The notes below the pieces were generated by a model that was given only the letters and a program-made list of their open reading frames with translations, did no database searches and was not told where the DNA came from. A program made the position numbers and the translations under genes. From UMGS1851 sp900555605 (GTDB lineage Bacteria; Bacillota; Clostridia; UBA1212; UBA1255), in assembly GCA_902472555.1 (NCBI GenBank), contig CABROF010000007.1, positions 1 to 50,630 of the forward strand: 50,630 nucleotides of DNA, given 5' to 3'. This document shows, piece by piece, positions 40,428 to 48,989 of this stretch. Position 1 is the first letter of the stretch, and every line of letters begins with the position of its first letter.

Positions 40428-40882
40428 AATGCATTTTCCAGCAGATTCAGCGCAGCTGCTCTGCCGTTTTCCAGAAAAATCTCTGCAATATCAAATCGTA
40501 CATAATAATCGGCGTATTCCGGGTGCTGCTGTATATAAAGCGCAGCCAGCTTCCTGAGACGCCGCTGTTTTTGGGAATTTACTGCTTGCGCAGGCGCTGC
40601 AAAGACCGGATTGCTCCTGGCCTTAACCTCGCAAAATACAAGAAGCGGCTGACCGGTATGCCGCGCTGCAATGATATCCACCTCCCCTATTTTTTTATAG
40701 CGCCAATTCCGTTCGGAAATGGCAAATCCCCGTGCGGCATAATATGCGCCGGCACAGCATTCGCCGTCATATCCTTTTTCCAGATTGCTTCGTCCGCCGG
40801 CTTCCGTTACCCCAATTTTTTCACCATCCTTAAATAAAAATCTTACCCTCCGGATATCGGATACTGCCCTTTCCCAATTCAT
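40424..40882 (-). CDS. YraN (UPF0102) family endonuclease-like protein
   Basis: 152 residues. The C-terminal two-thirds show the YraN core: KGYDGECCAGAYYAARGFAI, RNWRYKKIGEVDIIA and LLVFCEVKAR, giving the D...ExK pattern of restriction-endonuclease-like nucleases, then KQRRLRKLAALYI and RFDIAEI. Its cellular role is not settled. The first 40 residues are unlike the family and lie inside the 3' end of ktrB (53-base overlap). ATG 40882 is the only standard start but has no ribosome site. An ATT at about 40802, preceded by AAGGA, would give a more typical length. Translation is probably coupled to ktrB. Confidence 0.85.
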   Translation of the reverse strand: MNWERAVSDIRRVRFLFKDGEKIGVTEAGGRSNLEKGYDGECCAGAYYAARGFAISERNWRYKKIGEVDIIAARHTGQPLLVFCEVKARSNPVFAAPAQAVNSQKQRRLRKLAALYIQQHPEYADYYVRFDIAEIFLENGRAAALNLLENAF

Positions 40883-42185
40883 TTTTAAAGAAAGTCATAG
40901 TAAATGTAATCATGCCGATCCTGCCAAAATACATCAAAAAGATAAGGAGCAGAGACGACATTGCGGATAGATCAGGCGTTATACCGAGAGACAGCCCCAC
41001 TGTACTCAGCGCGGAAATTACTTCAAATAAAGCTTCAAGTAAAGATACGCCGTCGAACGCCATTAAGAAAAGCGATGCAACCATCGCAGCAGTCAGATGC
41101 AGAAAAAAAACAGATACGGCTTTCTGGCAGAGATTCGGTTCCACACGCCGCTTCAGTAAATTAACATCCTGCCTGCCGCGCACCGTGGAAACAAACAGCA
41201 TCACAAGAATCGCCGCCGTAGAGACCTTAATGCCGCCGGCTGTAGAGCCGGGCGCACCGCCGATCAGCATCAGCACAAGCGTAACAAGCAAAGAGGTTTC
41301 TTTCATATCTGCCAGATTCACCGCTGTAAATCCGGCGGTTCTGGGCGTTACACTCTGAAAGAAAGCAAGCGAAAGCCGATTTCCGATGGTTTTTGCACCC
41401 AAAGTTTCCGGGTTCCCGGACTCAAACAGCAGTACGGAAAGAAATCCAATCAGGATCAAAATTCCGCTGGTCAGCAGAACCACCTTTGTATGAAGCTGCA
41501 TTTTACTCCATTTACGCGCCCGCATGATATCCTGCCACACAAAGAATCCCAGTCCGCCGATAATAATCAAAAAAGCAATCGGCATCAGCACCATAGGACG
41601 GTCCGCATAGCATATTACGGAAGAAAACGGCCCGGCTTCTGATACAAATACATCAATTCCCGCGTTGCAGAACGCTGAAATCGATATAAAGATGCTCTTA
41701 TAGATGCCCATGCCGACTCCAAACTCCGGAATAAAAGTAATCGCCAGCATTCCCGCGCCGAGTAATTCAAAGAAAGCAGTCCCGCCGATAATATAACGAA
41801 GAATAGACTTGATGCTTACTGCATTTCCCGTATTGGCGGCCTCTGATAAAAATCTTCTCTGCTGCAGTGAAATTTTATTGCTGACCATATAGGAAAGAAT
41901 AGATACGAATGTCATAAGACCCAATCCGCCGATCTGTATCAGAAGCAGAATTACTGATTGCCCCAGTAAATTCCAATGTGTTCCGGTATCCAGCGTGGTA
42001 AGACCGGTAACACAAACAGAGGTGGTTGCAGTAAACAGCGCATCAATCACCGCCGTAGGACGGCCGCTTACCGTAACAAAAGGCGTGGACAGCAAAATCG
42101 TCCCAAACAAAATCACGCCGATGAAGCTTAGGAAAATAATCTTTGTAACCGTAAGCTTTTTTCGTTTTAGCTCCGGCGCCATCAT
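40830..42185 (-). CDS. ktrB: TrkH/KtrB-type potassium uptake membrane subunit
   Basis: 451 residues, four M1-P-M2 repeats. The four selectivity-filter glycines are visible in SVCVTGLTT, FCNAGIDVF, TPRTAGFTAV and STVGLSLG. It imports potassium, normally gated by a cytoplasmic RCK-type partner (KtrA/TrkA); no such partner gene is in the window. The start is chosen at 42185, where ATGA overlaps the nadE stop codon; a TTG at 42209 within nadE is the alternative. Its 3' end overlaps yraN. Gene order nadE-ktrB-yraN on one transcript appears fortuitous rather than functional. Confidence 0.92.
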   Translation of the reverse strand: MMAPELKRKKLTVTKIIFLSFIGVILFGTILLSTPFVTVSGRPTAVIDALFTATTSVCVTGLTTLDTGTHWNLLGQSVILLLIQIGGLGLMTFVSILSYMVSNKISLQQRRFLSEAANTGNAVSIKSILRYIIGGTAFFELLGAGMLAITFIPEFGVGMGIYKSIFISISAFCNAGIDVFVSEAGPFSSVICYADRPMVLMPIAFLIIIGGLGFFVWQDIMRARKWSKMQLHTKVVLLTSGILILIGFLSVLLFESGNPETLGAKTIGNRLSLAFFQSVTPRTAGFTAVNLADMKETSLLVTLVLMLIGGAPGSTAGGIKVSTAAILVMLFVSTVRGRQDVNLLKRRVEPNLCQKAVSVFFLHLTAAMVASLFLMAFDGVSLLEALFEVISALSTVGLSLGITPDLSAMSSLLLIFLMYFGRIGMITFTMTFFKNELGKGSIRYPEGKIFI

Positions 42186-44095
42186 GGATTCGGGATCTGT
42201 GCGAGCCAAAGTGCCGAACTGGCATCACTCGGCATACGCAGGTCGCCTCTCGGCGAGAGCGCTACAGTACCGACCTTTGGTCCATCCGGCAGACAGGAGC
42301 GTTTAAACTGCTGAGAAAAGAAGCGTGATAGAAAGATACGAAGCCATTTTTGTACGATTTCGGGCGCATATGCCCCATCAAAGGCAGAAATCGCAATTTT
42401 CAGCAGTTTCTCCGGCTCATACCCGCAGCGCAAAAAATAATAGAGAAAGAAGTCATGGAGCTCATACGGTCCGACGATATCTTCCGTTTTTTGAGATATA
42501 CTTCCGTTTTCAGGCGGCAGCAGCTCCGGGCTGACGGGGGTATCCAAAACATCCTGCAGAATCAGACGCAGCGGCTCCTGCACCGTATTCGCATAATAGC
42601 TTACCAGATAACGGATCAGCGTTTTCGGAATCGAAGCATTCAGCCCGTACATGGACATATGATCTCCGTTGTACGTTGCCCAGCCCAGCGCCAGCTCCGA
42701 TAGATCACCCGTTCCGATCACCAAGCCGCCCACCTGGTTGGCAATATCCATTAAAATCTGTGTGCGCTCACGCGCTTGGGCATTTTCATACGTAACATCA
42801 TGCCGGTTGATATCCTGACCGATATCGGTAAAATGCTGACGCACTGCCTTCTCAATATTAATTTCACGCAGAGAAGTACCGAAAGCACGGCACAATTCCG
42901 TTGCATTCCGATAGGTTCTGTCTGTTGTTCCGAAACACGGCATTGTTACGCTGATTACATTTTCACGCGGCAGACCCGCAAGATCAAAAGCGCGCACAGT
43001 GGATATCAGCGCCAGCGTAGAATCCAGTCCCCCGGAAATTCCGAGCACCGCATATTGCGCCTTTGTATGAAGCAGTCTTCTTCTAAGCGCATATGCCTGC
43101 ATATCCAAAATCGCCCGGCAGCGTTCTTCCCGACACGCAGGATCCGCGGGAACGAAGGGCGTACGTGCAAATGTCCGGATCAAGTTTCCCGCGTGTTCAC
43201 GCAGGCAGATAGGGATCGGAATCTTCCGGTAATTTTCCTGCTCCGTGCATTGAAACGTATTCATTTTTAAACGTTCGTGGAGCAAAAGCTTCACATCGAT
43301 ATCATAATAAACGGAATCCATGCCGAACATTCCGGAATCTACTGCAATTTTACCATTTTCCGCGATCATTTTATGGCCTGAAAAAATCAAATCCGAAGTG
43401 GATTCATTCCATCCCGCGTCACTGTAAATATATGCGCTCACCGTCGTACCGGATTGTGCGGAAATCAGGGTTCTGCGGTATTCCCGCTTTCCGATCACTT
43501 CGTTGCTTGCCGAAAGGTTGCACAAAATCAGCGCGCCGTTTTGCGCAAGCGCGGAGGAAGGCCTGTCCGCTACCCATAAATCCTCACAAATCTCAACACC
43601 GAACAAAAATCCGTCTGCATACGCCGAGCCGTCAAAAATCAGATTTCCGAACGGAACTTCCGCGCCGTTCACCATGACGGAAGTCGGAGTTCCCGTATAC
43701 GATTTAAAATATCTGCCTTCATAAAATTCACCGTAATTCGGAATATTGCTTTTGGGGACGATTCCGGCAATCTTACCGCGGCCAAGCACAAACGCGCAAT
43801 TATATAAATTCGCATGCCAGCAAAACGGCGCACCGACAATCAGATACAGATTCTCATTCCGCGTTTCCTCGGCAATGCGCAAAAGCTCCGTCAATGCGCT
43901 TTTCACCAGCAGGCTTTGTGAAAATAAATCGCCGCAGCTATATCCGGTTACAGACAGCTCCGGAAATACCAAGATATCACATTCTACAGATTCCGCTTCT
44001 TTTGTCAGCGCAATGATACGGTCTGCGTTATACCCGCAGTCTGCAATCCGGATTTCCGGCGTGGCAGCCCCTACTCTTATAAATCCATGCTTCAT
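42182..44095 (-). CDS. nadE: Glutamine-dependent NAD+ synthetase
   Basis: 637 residues, two domains. The N-terminal glutaminase is of the nitrilase fold, with triad Glu46 (FPELSVTGYSC), Lys115 (VPKSNIPNYGEFYEGR) and Cys170 (GVEICEDLW). The C-terminal synthetase domain has the ATP pyrophosphatase loop LGISGGLDSTLAL. It converts deamido-NAD to NAD using glutamine-derived ammonia. The start ATG 44095 follows AAGGAGAG; the 15 upstream codons contain that ribosome site. It lies downstream of the rplS terminator and overlaps ktrB by four bases (ATGA). Confidence 0.95.
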   Translation of the reverse strand: MKHGFIRVGAATPEIRIADCGYNADRIIALTKEAESVECDILVFPELSVTGYSCGDLFSQSLLVKSALTELLRIAEETRNENLYLIVGAPFCWHANLYNCAFVLGRGKIAGIVPKSNIPNYGEFYEGRYFKSYTGTPTSVMVNGAEVPFGNLIFDGSAYADGFLFGVEICEDLWVADRPSSALAQNGALILCNLSASNEVIGKREYRRTLISAQSGTTVSAYIYSDAGWNESTSDLIFSGHKMIAENGKIAVDSGMFGMDSVYYDIDVKLLLHERLKMNTFQCTEQENYRKIPIPICLREHAGNLIRTFARTPFVPADPACREERCRAILDMQAYALRRRLLHTKAQYAVLGISGGLDSTLALISTVRAFDLAGLPRENVISVTMPCFGTTDRTYRNATELCRAFGTSLREINIEKAVRQHFTDIGQDINRHDVTYENAQARERTQILMDIANQVGGLVIGTGDLSELALGWATYNGDHMSMYGLNASIPKTLIRYLVSYYANTVQEPLRLILQDVLDTPVSPELLPPENGSISQKTEDIVGPYELHDFFLYYFLRCGYEPEKLLKIAISAFDGAYAPEIVQKWLRIFLSRFFSQQFKRSCLPDGPKVGTVALSPRGDLRMPSDASSALWLAQIPNP

Positions 44096-44135
44096 GCACG
44101 CTCTCTCCTTATACCGGCAAATTTTATATAGAATA

Positions 44136-44171
44136 AACAAAAGACCCGCAAACGAATCCGTTCGCAGGCCT
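44136..44171 (-). terminator. Terminator of rplS
   Basis: A 13-bp stem, 44142-44154 with 44159-44171 (three G:T pairs), four-base loop, followed on the minus strand by CTTTTGTTT. It is 16 bases after the rplS stop. Confidence 0.75.
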
Positions 44172-44187
44172 CTTCTTACAAAGCAGC

Positions 44188-44529
44188 TTACAGCTTTTCC
44201 ACAACCTTGGCAGCTTTTCCGACTCTGCCGCGGAGATAATACAATTTCGCTCTCCGAACTTTACCATGTCTGACTGTTTCGACCTTATCGATCTTAGGGG
44301 AATGTATCGGGAATACACGTTCCACTCCCACTCCGTAGGAAATACGTCTTACGGTAAAAGTTTCAGACAAACCTTCACCGCGGCGGCCGATCACCGTACC
44401 CTCAAAAATCTGGATTCTCTCTCTCGTACCCTCTTTTACTTTAAAGTGTACTTTTACATAGTCACCGATTTCCAGCGGCGCCACGGAATCCTTTAAATAA
44501 TCTGCTTCAATCGCTTTGATAATATCCAT
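44188..44529 (-). CDS. rplS: 50S ribosomal protein L19
   Basis: 113 residues, located at the 30S-50S interface. Typical L19 text: IGDYVKVHFKVKEGTRERIQ, FEGTVIGRRGEGLSETFTVR, GVGVERVFPIHSPKID and VRRAKLYYLRGRVGKAA. It has a consensus promoter, a leader of about 120 bases with hairpin-forming sequence, and a terminator, so it is monocistronic here, away from the usual rpsP-rimM-trmD neighbours. GGAAGGAG precedes the ATG. Confidence 0.97.
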   Translation of the reverse strand: MDIIKAIEADYLKDSVAPLEIGDYVKVHFKVKEGTRERIQIFEGTVIGRRGEGLSETFTVRRISYGVGVERVFPIHSPKIDKVETVRHGKVRRAKLYYLRGRVGKAAKVVEKL

Positions 44530-44654
44530 TCTTCTTCACTCCTTCCGTTCAGACGATCTTACCGAAGAATTTAGCAGCGGATCGCCCGTATTCAAGCCTT
44601 TTTCTGCAGCAGAAACCAGGAAGCTTTCCATCCTTTTCCTGCACAACGGGCAAT

Positions 44655-44683
44655 ATTGTATCATAACAAAAATACAATGTCAA
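44655..44683 (-). promoter_or_regulatory. Promoter of rplS
   Basis: Minus strand consensus TTGACA (44678-44683), 17 bp, TACAAT (44655-44660). The leader downstream of it (44530-44648) may hold an L19 leader structure, which I cannot confirm by eye. Confidence 0.8.
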
Positions 44684-44712
44684 ACAAAATAACTGCAGCA
44701 CCTCAAAACTAT

Positions 44713-45531
44713 CTATATAAGAACCGCATCGGCATTCCAGATGCCGTCTGCGGAGATCTTCTGCCAATCCGCATGCAGTACGCGAATCGGTTCGTTGCGT
44801 TTTGTCCGTTCTTGAACCTGAATGATATAACCCTGTTTGATTAAGTCCGACAGTGCATCCCGGACCTGGGCGGTTGGAACATTGTAGTTTGCAGAAACTA
44901 CTTCTACTGTTCTCATAAAGGTCGGTTTCAAACCGTCCTCTGATTCACATTTTTTTAGATTTGTAAAAATCATATTATAATACGGTGCCGCCATCTCCTC
45001 GGCCATGGGAACTTCACATACCCAATCCGCACTATTTATCAGATTCCTGCTGATACAATTTTTCACACCGTAAATACCAACCTCTTTATTACAAAAGTTA
45101 CGCAGAAACGCGCCGACGGAACTGAAATGACCGTCTCCCGAAAATATGATAAACATCTTGATATCCTGATTGGACAATGCCTTCTGATATATATTGTCCA
45201 ATATGATAAAATCCGTGTAATCTTTTTTGTAATGTAAATCAGGATTATATGTGTCTATAATTTTATTAGTGAACGTTCTGATTCTTTTAATCTCTTTTTC
45301 TTTCTCCCGGAACTTAGAGAAATCCGCGAAAAATATCACTTCCACAATATTGCATCTTTTCTTCAGATCAGTAAACCAGCTCTGTATATTCGGTCTGAGA
45401 TGATAAATCTTTTCCATTGAAATATACCAGTGTTCATAATCTACAAATGCAATCGCAGCCGGAAGGCCGTTCTGCAGATTCAGCAGAGAGGCGCTTTGCC
45501 GTCTGAAAAACAAAAACCGTTTGTTACCCAT
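44713..45531 (-). CDS. NYN-domain (PIN-like) protein with C-terminal winged helix
   Basis: 272 residues. Residues about 24-185 form a NYN/PIN-like nuclease fold with the acidic cluster in place: Asp31 (AFVDYEHWY), Asp107 and Asp112 (YTDFIILDNIY) and Asp133 (FSGDGHFSSV). Residues about 205-260 look like a winged helix (FMRTVEVVSANYNVPTAQVR, DALSDLIKQGYIIQVQERT). NYN proteins are Mg-dependent ribonucleases or RNA-binding proteins; the LabA/DUF88 group is the nearest. The arrangement suggests a nucleic-acid-guided RNase, which is inference. It has its own consensus promoter. There is no antitoxin-like neighbour, so a VapC-type role is unlikely. Confidence 0.82.
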   Translation of the reverse strand: MGNKRFLFFRRQSASLLNLQNGLPAAIAFVDYEHWYISMEKIYHLRPNIQSWFTDLKKRCNIVEVIFFADFSKFREKEKEIKRIRTFTNKIIDTYNPDLHYKKDYTDFIILDNIYQKALSNQDIKMFIIFSGDGHFSSVGAFLRNFCNKEVGIYGVKNCISRNLINSADWVCEVPMAEEMAAPYYNMIFTNLKKCESEDGLKPTFMRTVEVVSANYNVPTAQVRDALSDLIKQGYIIQVQERTKRNEPIRVLHADWQKISADGIWNADAVLI

Positions 45532-45594
45532 TCACATGCCTCCTCGTAACAGAGGCGCCGCAGCAATATTTATTTGTATAGGTGCAACAATTGT

Positions 45595-45623
45595 ATTATA
45601 GTACAGATCTCCTTCATTTGCAA
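45595..45623 (-). promoter_or_regulatory. Promoter of the NYN-domain gene
   Basis: Minus strand TTGCAA (45618-45623), 17 bp, consensus TATAAT (45595-45600). It begins right after the T-run of the hup terminator. Confidence 0.72.
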
Positions 45624-45656
45624 CAAAAAAGACCTCCGACAGCAAGCGGAGATCTT
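45624..45656 (-). terminator. Terminator of hup
   Basis: A 10-bp stem, AAGACCTCCG (45629-45638) with CGGAGATCTT (45647-45656), one G:T pair, 8-base loop, followed on the minus strand by TTTTTTG. It is 27 bases after the hup stop. Confidence 0.85.
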
Positions 45657-45683
45657 TTATATCGCGGATTACAAAAGACAATA

Positions 45684-45959
45684 TTATTTTACAGCTTCCT
45701 TTAAAACTTTGCCGGCCTTAAAGCTGGGGGCTTTTGTAGCGGGAATCGTAATTCTCTCACCCTTTTTGGCAGGATTTACACCCTCTCTTCCGGCTCTTTC
45801 CTTTACAGAAAACGTACCGAATCCGACAATAGACACTTTATCTCCGGCAACAAGAGCTTCTGTAATCGCATCAAAAACAGCCTCAACTACATTTGTGCTG
45901 TCCTTCTTTGTCAAACCAGCCTTTTCAGCTACTACGGTGATTAAATCTGCTTTTTTCAT
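45684..45959 (-). CDS. hup: HU family DNA-binding protein
   Basis: 91 residues, dimeric nucleoid protein that bends DNA. It begins MKKADLITVVAEKAGLTKKD and has the HU signature VSIVGFGTFSVKERAGREGV followed by NPAKKGERITIPATKAPSFK, which contains the DNA-intercalating proline (NP) on the beta arm. It is monocistronic with a consensus promoter (45995-46023), AAGGAGG ribosome site and a strong terminator, as expected for a highly expressed protein. Confidence 0.97.
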   Translation of the reverse strand: MKKADLITVVAEKAGLTKKDSTNVVEAVFDAITEALVAGDKVSIVGFGTFSVKERAGREGVNPAKKGERITIPATKAPSFKAGKVLKEAVK

Positions 45960-45994
45960 TGAAAAAAAACCTCCTTGAATTTTTTACCGTTTGC

Positions 45995-46023
45995 ATTATA
46001 GCTTTAATCTTTCGTATAGTCAA
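45995..46023 (-). promoter_or_regulatory. Promoter of hup
   Basis: Minus strand TTGACT (46018-46023), 17 bp, consensus TATAAT (45995-46000). Confidence 0.82.
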
Positions 46024-46094
46024 GTAAAAATTCCTAAAAAATAAACTTTTTCTCGTATTTTTCAATGCTTTCTTCCAAAATTTGTTTCAGTCCG

Positions 46095-47252
46095 TCACAT
46101 CGGCTGCCCGATATTTCCGGAGAATTCCGGCAAGCTCGGCTTTGGCCCATAATACTGATAATATTGACATAAAATTCTCCCGTTATACAGCTTTCTTTTC
46201 TTATCAGCCTTCCTCCCGAAAAGGGTCTCAAAATTGGGATGCGATGCAAGGATATAATAGGACCATGTATCAAATGTTTGAAAATGACTTCCCATGCCGC
46301 GGTACAGCATTTCCGTCTCTTCTTTATCCGCCAGCCGCTGACCGTACGGCGGATTCGTTACAATAAAGCCGTATCGGTAACGGGAGGATGTGACGCGGTA
46401 ATCCACCTTCTGAAAATGAATATGGTTTTCAACACCGGCAAGCGCTGCATGACGCTTTGCCAATGAAAGTGCAAAATAGTCTCGATCTGAAGCATAAATC
46501 CGGAGCTCTCTGCTGCGGTCCGCCTTCCGCAGCGCCTGTGCACGCAGATCCTGCCACAATTCATCCGGCATGCAAGGCCAGGTCTCACACAAAAAGGTTC
46601 TATGCAGTCCCGGTGCAAGGTTCATACCGATCATTGCCGCTTCAATCGGAATTGTACCGGAACCGCAGAACGGATCCAATAAAGCGCGGTCCGGCTTCCA
46701 TCTGCTGATATACAGCAGACCGCATGCCAATGTTTCTTTAAGCGGTGCAGGACCCGCCTCTTCCCGGTATCCCCGCTTATGCAGTCCCGCCCCCGAGGTA
46801 TCGATTGTCAGGCAGGCGATATCATTTAATAAAGAAACTTCCACTTTATAAACAGGTCCGGTTTCATCGAACCAATCCCGGCGATATATGGTTTTCAGAC
46901 GCTCTACAATGGCTTTTTTCACAATTGCCTGACAGTCCGGCACACTGAAAAGTTTAGATTTTACAGACTTTCCGGTTACGGGAAACGCACCGTTCTCCGG
47001 GATCCAATGCTCCCAAGGAAGGCCCTTTGTACCCTGAAACAATGCCTCAAAGCTGTCTGCGGGAAACCGGCCGATCAATAATAAAATACGATCCGCACAG
47101 CGCAGCCACAGATTGGTTCGGCAAATTGCTTCAAGATCTCCTTCAAAAATTACGCGGCCGTTTTCCGTCTGCTGCTGATCATAGCCGAGCCAGCTCAGCT
47201 CCCGTCCGACTACGGATTCCAAACCAAATGCCGCAGTTGCAATTAATTTCAT
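46095..47252 (-). CDS. THUMP-domain class I RNA methyltransferase (RlmL-like)
   Basis: 385 residues. N-terminal ferredoxin-like/THUMP RNA-binding part (about 1-155, GLESVVGRELSWLGY, GDLEAICRTNLWLRCADRIL) and a SAM-dependent N-methyltransferase domain with LLDPFCGSGTIPIEAA (191-206) and the catalytic TNPPYG (299-304). It matches the YpsC/RlmL type that makes N2-methylguanosine in 23S rRNA; the exact base is not provable here. The start is ATG 47252, eight bases after AGGAGG and overlapping the stop of the pseudouridine synthase (ATGA). A longer frame upstream lies wholly inside that gene. Last gene of a four-gene operon. Confidence 0.92.
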   Translation of the reverse strand: MKLIATAAFGLESVVGRELSWLGYDQQQTENGRVIFEGDLEAICRTNLWLRCADRILLLIGRFPADSFEALFQGTKGLPWEHWIPENGAFPVTGKSVKSKLFSVPDCQAIVKKAIVERLKTIYRRDWFDETGPVYKVEVSLLNDIACLTIDTSGAGLHKRGYREEAGPAPLKETLACGLLYISRWKPDRALLDPFCGSGTIPIEAAMIGMNLAPGLHRTFLCETWPCMPDELWQDLRAQALRKADRSRELRIYASDRDYFALSLAKRHAALAGVENHIHFQKVDYRVTSSRYRYGFIVTNPPYGQRLADKEETEMLYRGMGSHFQTFDTWSYYILASHPNFETLFGRKADKKRKLYNGRILCQYYQYYGPKPSLPEFSGNIGQPM

Positions 47253-48073
47253 AACAGCCTCCTGTTTTCTTCCGCCTCTATAAAAATATCCGGCACCTCC
47301 TGCTCTAAAAAATGCTGAAACACATTGCGGTCGAATGCCGGAAACACGGACCATGGCGCCAGATGCAAATCCGGTATGCTCTGCAGCAGAAGCATACTGT
47401 CCCGCACAGGATGTTTGACCCATATCACACTTGACCACAATGCCAGCGCATGTGCGCATCCGCATATTTCGCCGCCATATTTTTGATCTCCTGCCAGCGG
47501 ATAGCCTATCAGCGAAAACTGTGACCGGATCTGATGTGTCCTGCCGGTAATGGGGATTACAAATAAAAGCGCGTACTCGGCTGTATGCCGCACCGTCCGA
47601 TAATACAGCACAGAAAGTTTGCCGTCTCTGCTTTCCCGCACCATATTTTGTGCTTGATCTTTTTGCAGATTATGCCTTAAAAAACCGCTGCCGGAAGTCG
47701 GAACTCCCTCCGTAACAGCAAAATATCCTTTTCGGAAACGTTTCATTCGAAGCTGTTCAGACAGACGCGCCGCCCCCTTGGAGGTCTTCGCCAAGAGCAT
47801 AGTACCGCCTGTGTTGCGGTCCAATCTGTGCACCAGCCCCACAAATACGTTGCCGGGTTTTTGATATTTTCTTTTCAGATATGCACCCGCCGCGGAAAGA
47901 ATATCCGTGCCTTCGCTTCCATCTGCCTGTGAAAGGATCCCAGGAGGCTTTATCAGCGCAAGTATATGGTTATCCTCATAAATCACCGAAAGCGGATGTG
48001 CGCCCTCCCTGTCATTGCATCCGGGAGATTCCTTTAAGGTACATGCCTGCGCGATATATCGTTCCGTCTCCAA
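47249..48073 (-). CDS. RluA/RluD-family pseudouridine synthase
   Basis: 274 residues. It isomerises uridine in RNA. The catalytic aspartate is Asp85 in HRLDRNTGG; other family text is IYEDNHILALIKPPGILSQ, FRKGYFAVTEG and ITGRTHQIRSQFSLIGYPLAGD. There is no S4 domain. The start is set at TTG 48073, preceded by GGAGGGAG at nine bases. The open frame runs farther upstream, but it would overlap the methyltransferase gene and lacks a ribosome site. It shares four bases (ATGA) with the RlmL-like gene downstream. The exact RNA target is not assigned. Confidence 0.9.
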   Translation of the reverse strand: METERYIAQACTLKESPGCNDREGAHPLSVIYEDNHILALIKPPGILSQADGSEGTDILSAAGAYLKRKYQKPGNVFVGLVHRLDRNTGGTMLLAKTSKGAARLSEQLRMKRFRKGYFAVTEGVPTSGSGFLRHNLQKDQAQNMVRESRDGKLSVLYYRTVRHTAEYALLFVIPITGRTHQIRSQFSLIGYPLAGDQKYGGEICGCAHALALWSSVIWVKHPVRDSMLLLQSIPDLHLAPWSVFPAFDRNVFQHFLEQEVPDIFIEAEENRRLL

Positions 48074-48092
48074 ATAACTGCGCTCCCTCCGA

Positions 48093-48989
48093 TTATTCTT
48101 TGGTCCTTTTTTCTCCGATTCTCCACGCCGCATATGATCCGCAGGGTAAAAAGCCATCCCGCATTGCCGTAATCGGCAGACACACATCGCCGTGGACCAC
48201 CTCGCCGCAATATTTTTCCGCGATCAGGAGTTTCAAGATATTACCCGTAACCTCAGAGGAAAAGCCGGTGGTATAAGAATTCAATAAAAAGAACAGCGGC
48301 CGGTCACTCAATAATTTCCCGCATTCCGCCGCAAAATCATATAATTGATCCTCCAGCCGCCAGACTTCTCCGTTTGGGCCGCGGCCGTATGAAGGCGGAT
48401 CCATAATAATCCCGTCATATCTGCTGCCGCGGCGGATCTCACGCGCAACAAATTTGAATGCATCCTCCACAATATAACGGACTTCTCTGCCGCTGAGTCC
48501 GGACAGCTGAACATTTTCCCGCGCACGCGTGACCATGCCTTTTGAAGCATCCACATGACATACCGCTGCTCCTGCCGCGGCGCAGGCAACGGTTGCGCCG
48601 CCGGTATAACCGAACAAATTCAAGATTCTGACCGTTTTTTTATTGTCTGCCGCATGCAGGATCAGTTTCCGCATCCATTCCCAGTTTGCTGCCTGTTCCG
48701 GGAAAAGCCCCGTATGCTTAAATCCCGTCGGTTCGATATAAAAGCGCAGATCCTTATATGACACCGTCCATTTGGAGGGATATTCTTTCATTTTCTTCCA
48801 AGAACCGCCGCCCGCACTACTGCGGATGTACACAGCATGTGCCTGCTTCCACAGTTCCGGTTTTACCGGTTTCCAAATTGCCTGCGGATCCGGCCTAGAC
48901 AGAATGATATTCCCCCAGCGCTCCAGCTTCATGCCGTCTCCGGCATCAAGCAGTTCATAATCCGACCATTGGTCTGCCGTAATATTCAA
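48093..48989 (-). CDS. Class I SAM-dependent rRNA methyltransferase (RlmI/RlmK-like)
   Basis: 298 residues. SAM-binding motif ILNLFGYTGGATVACAA, an acidic motif (CHVDASKGMVTRARENVQLS), VEDAFKFV and IIMDPPSYGRGPNGE, and the substrate segment PTGFKHTGLFPEQAANWEWM are those of the Methyltransf_10 type used by RlmI/RlmK-like enzymes. The usual N-terminal PUA domain is reduced. It probably methylates rRNA cytosine or guanine; not resolved. The start is TTG 48989, which overlaps the stop of the upstream dehydrogenase gene (TTGA), with AAAGGA upstream. Confidence 0.88.
   Translation of the reverse strand: MNITADQWSDYELLDAGDGMKLERWGNIILSRPDPQAIWKPVKPELWKQAHAVYIRSSAGGGSWKKMKEYPSKWTVSYKDLRFYIEPTGFKHTGLFPEQAANWEWMRKLILHAADNKKTVRILNLFGYTGGATVACAAAGAAVCHVDASKGMVTRARENVQLSGLSGREVRYIVEDAFKFVAREIRRGSRYDGIIMDPPSYGRGPNGEVWRLEDQLYDFAAECGKLLSDRPLFFLLNSYTTGFSSEVTGNILKLLIAEKYCGEVVHGDVCLPITAMRDGFLPCGSYAAWRIGEKRTKE

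Noticed and set aside
44713..45531. NYN/PIN protein as a toxin of a toxin-antitoxin pair
   Set aside because: There is no small antitoxin gene beside it, it is about twice the size of VapC toxins, and it is monocistronic with its own promoter.
47253..47465. Longer N-terminus for the RlmL-like methyltransferase
   Set aside because: The extension lies inside the pseudouridine synthase gene in another frame. The ATG at 47252 has a strong ribosome site and a family-typical start.
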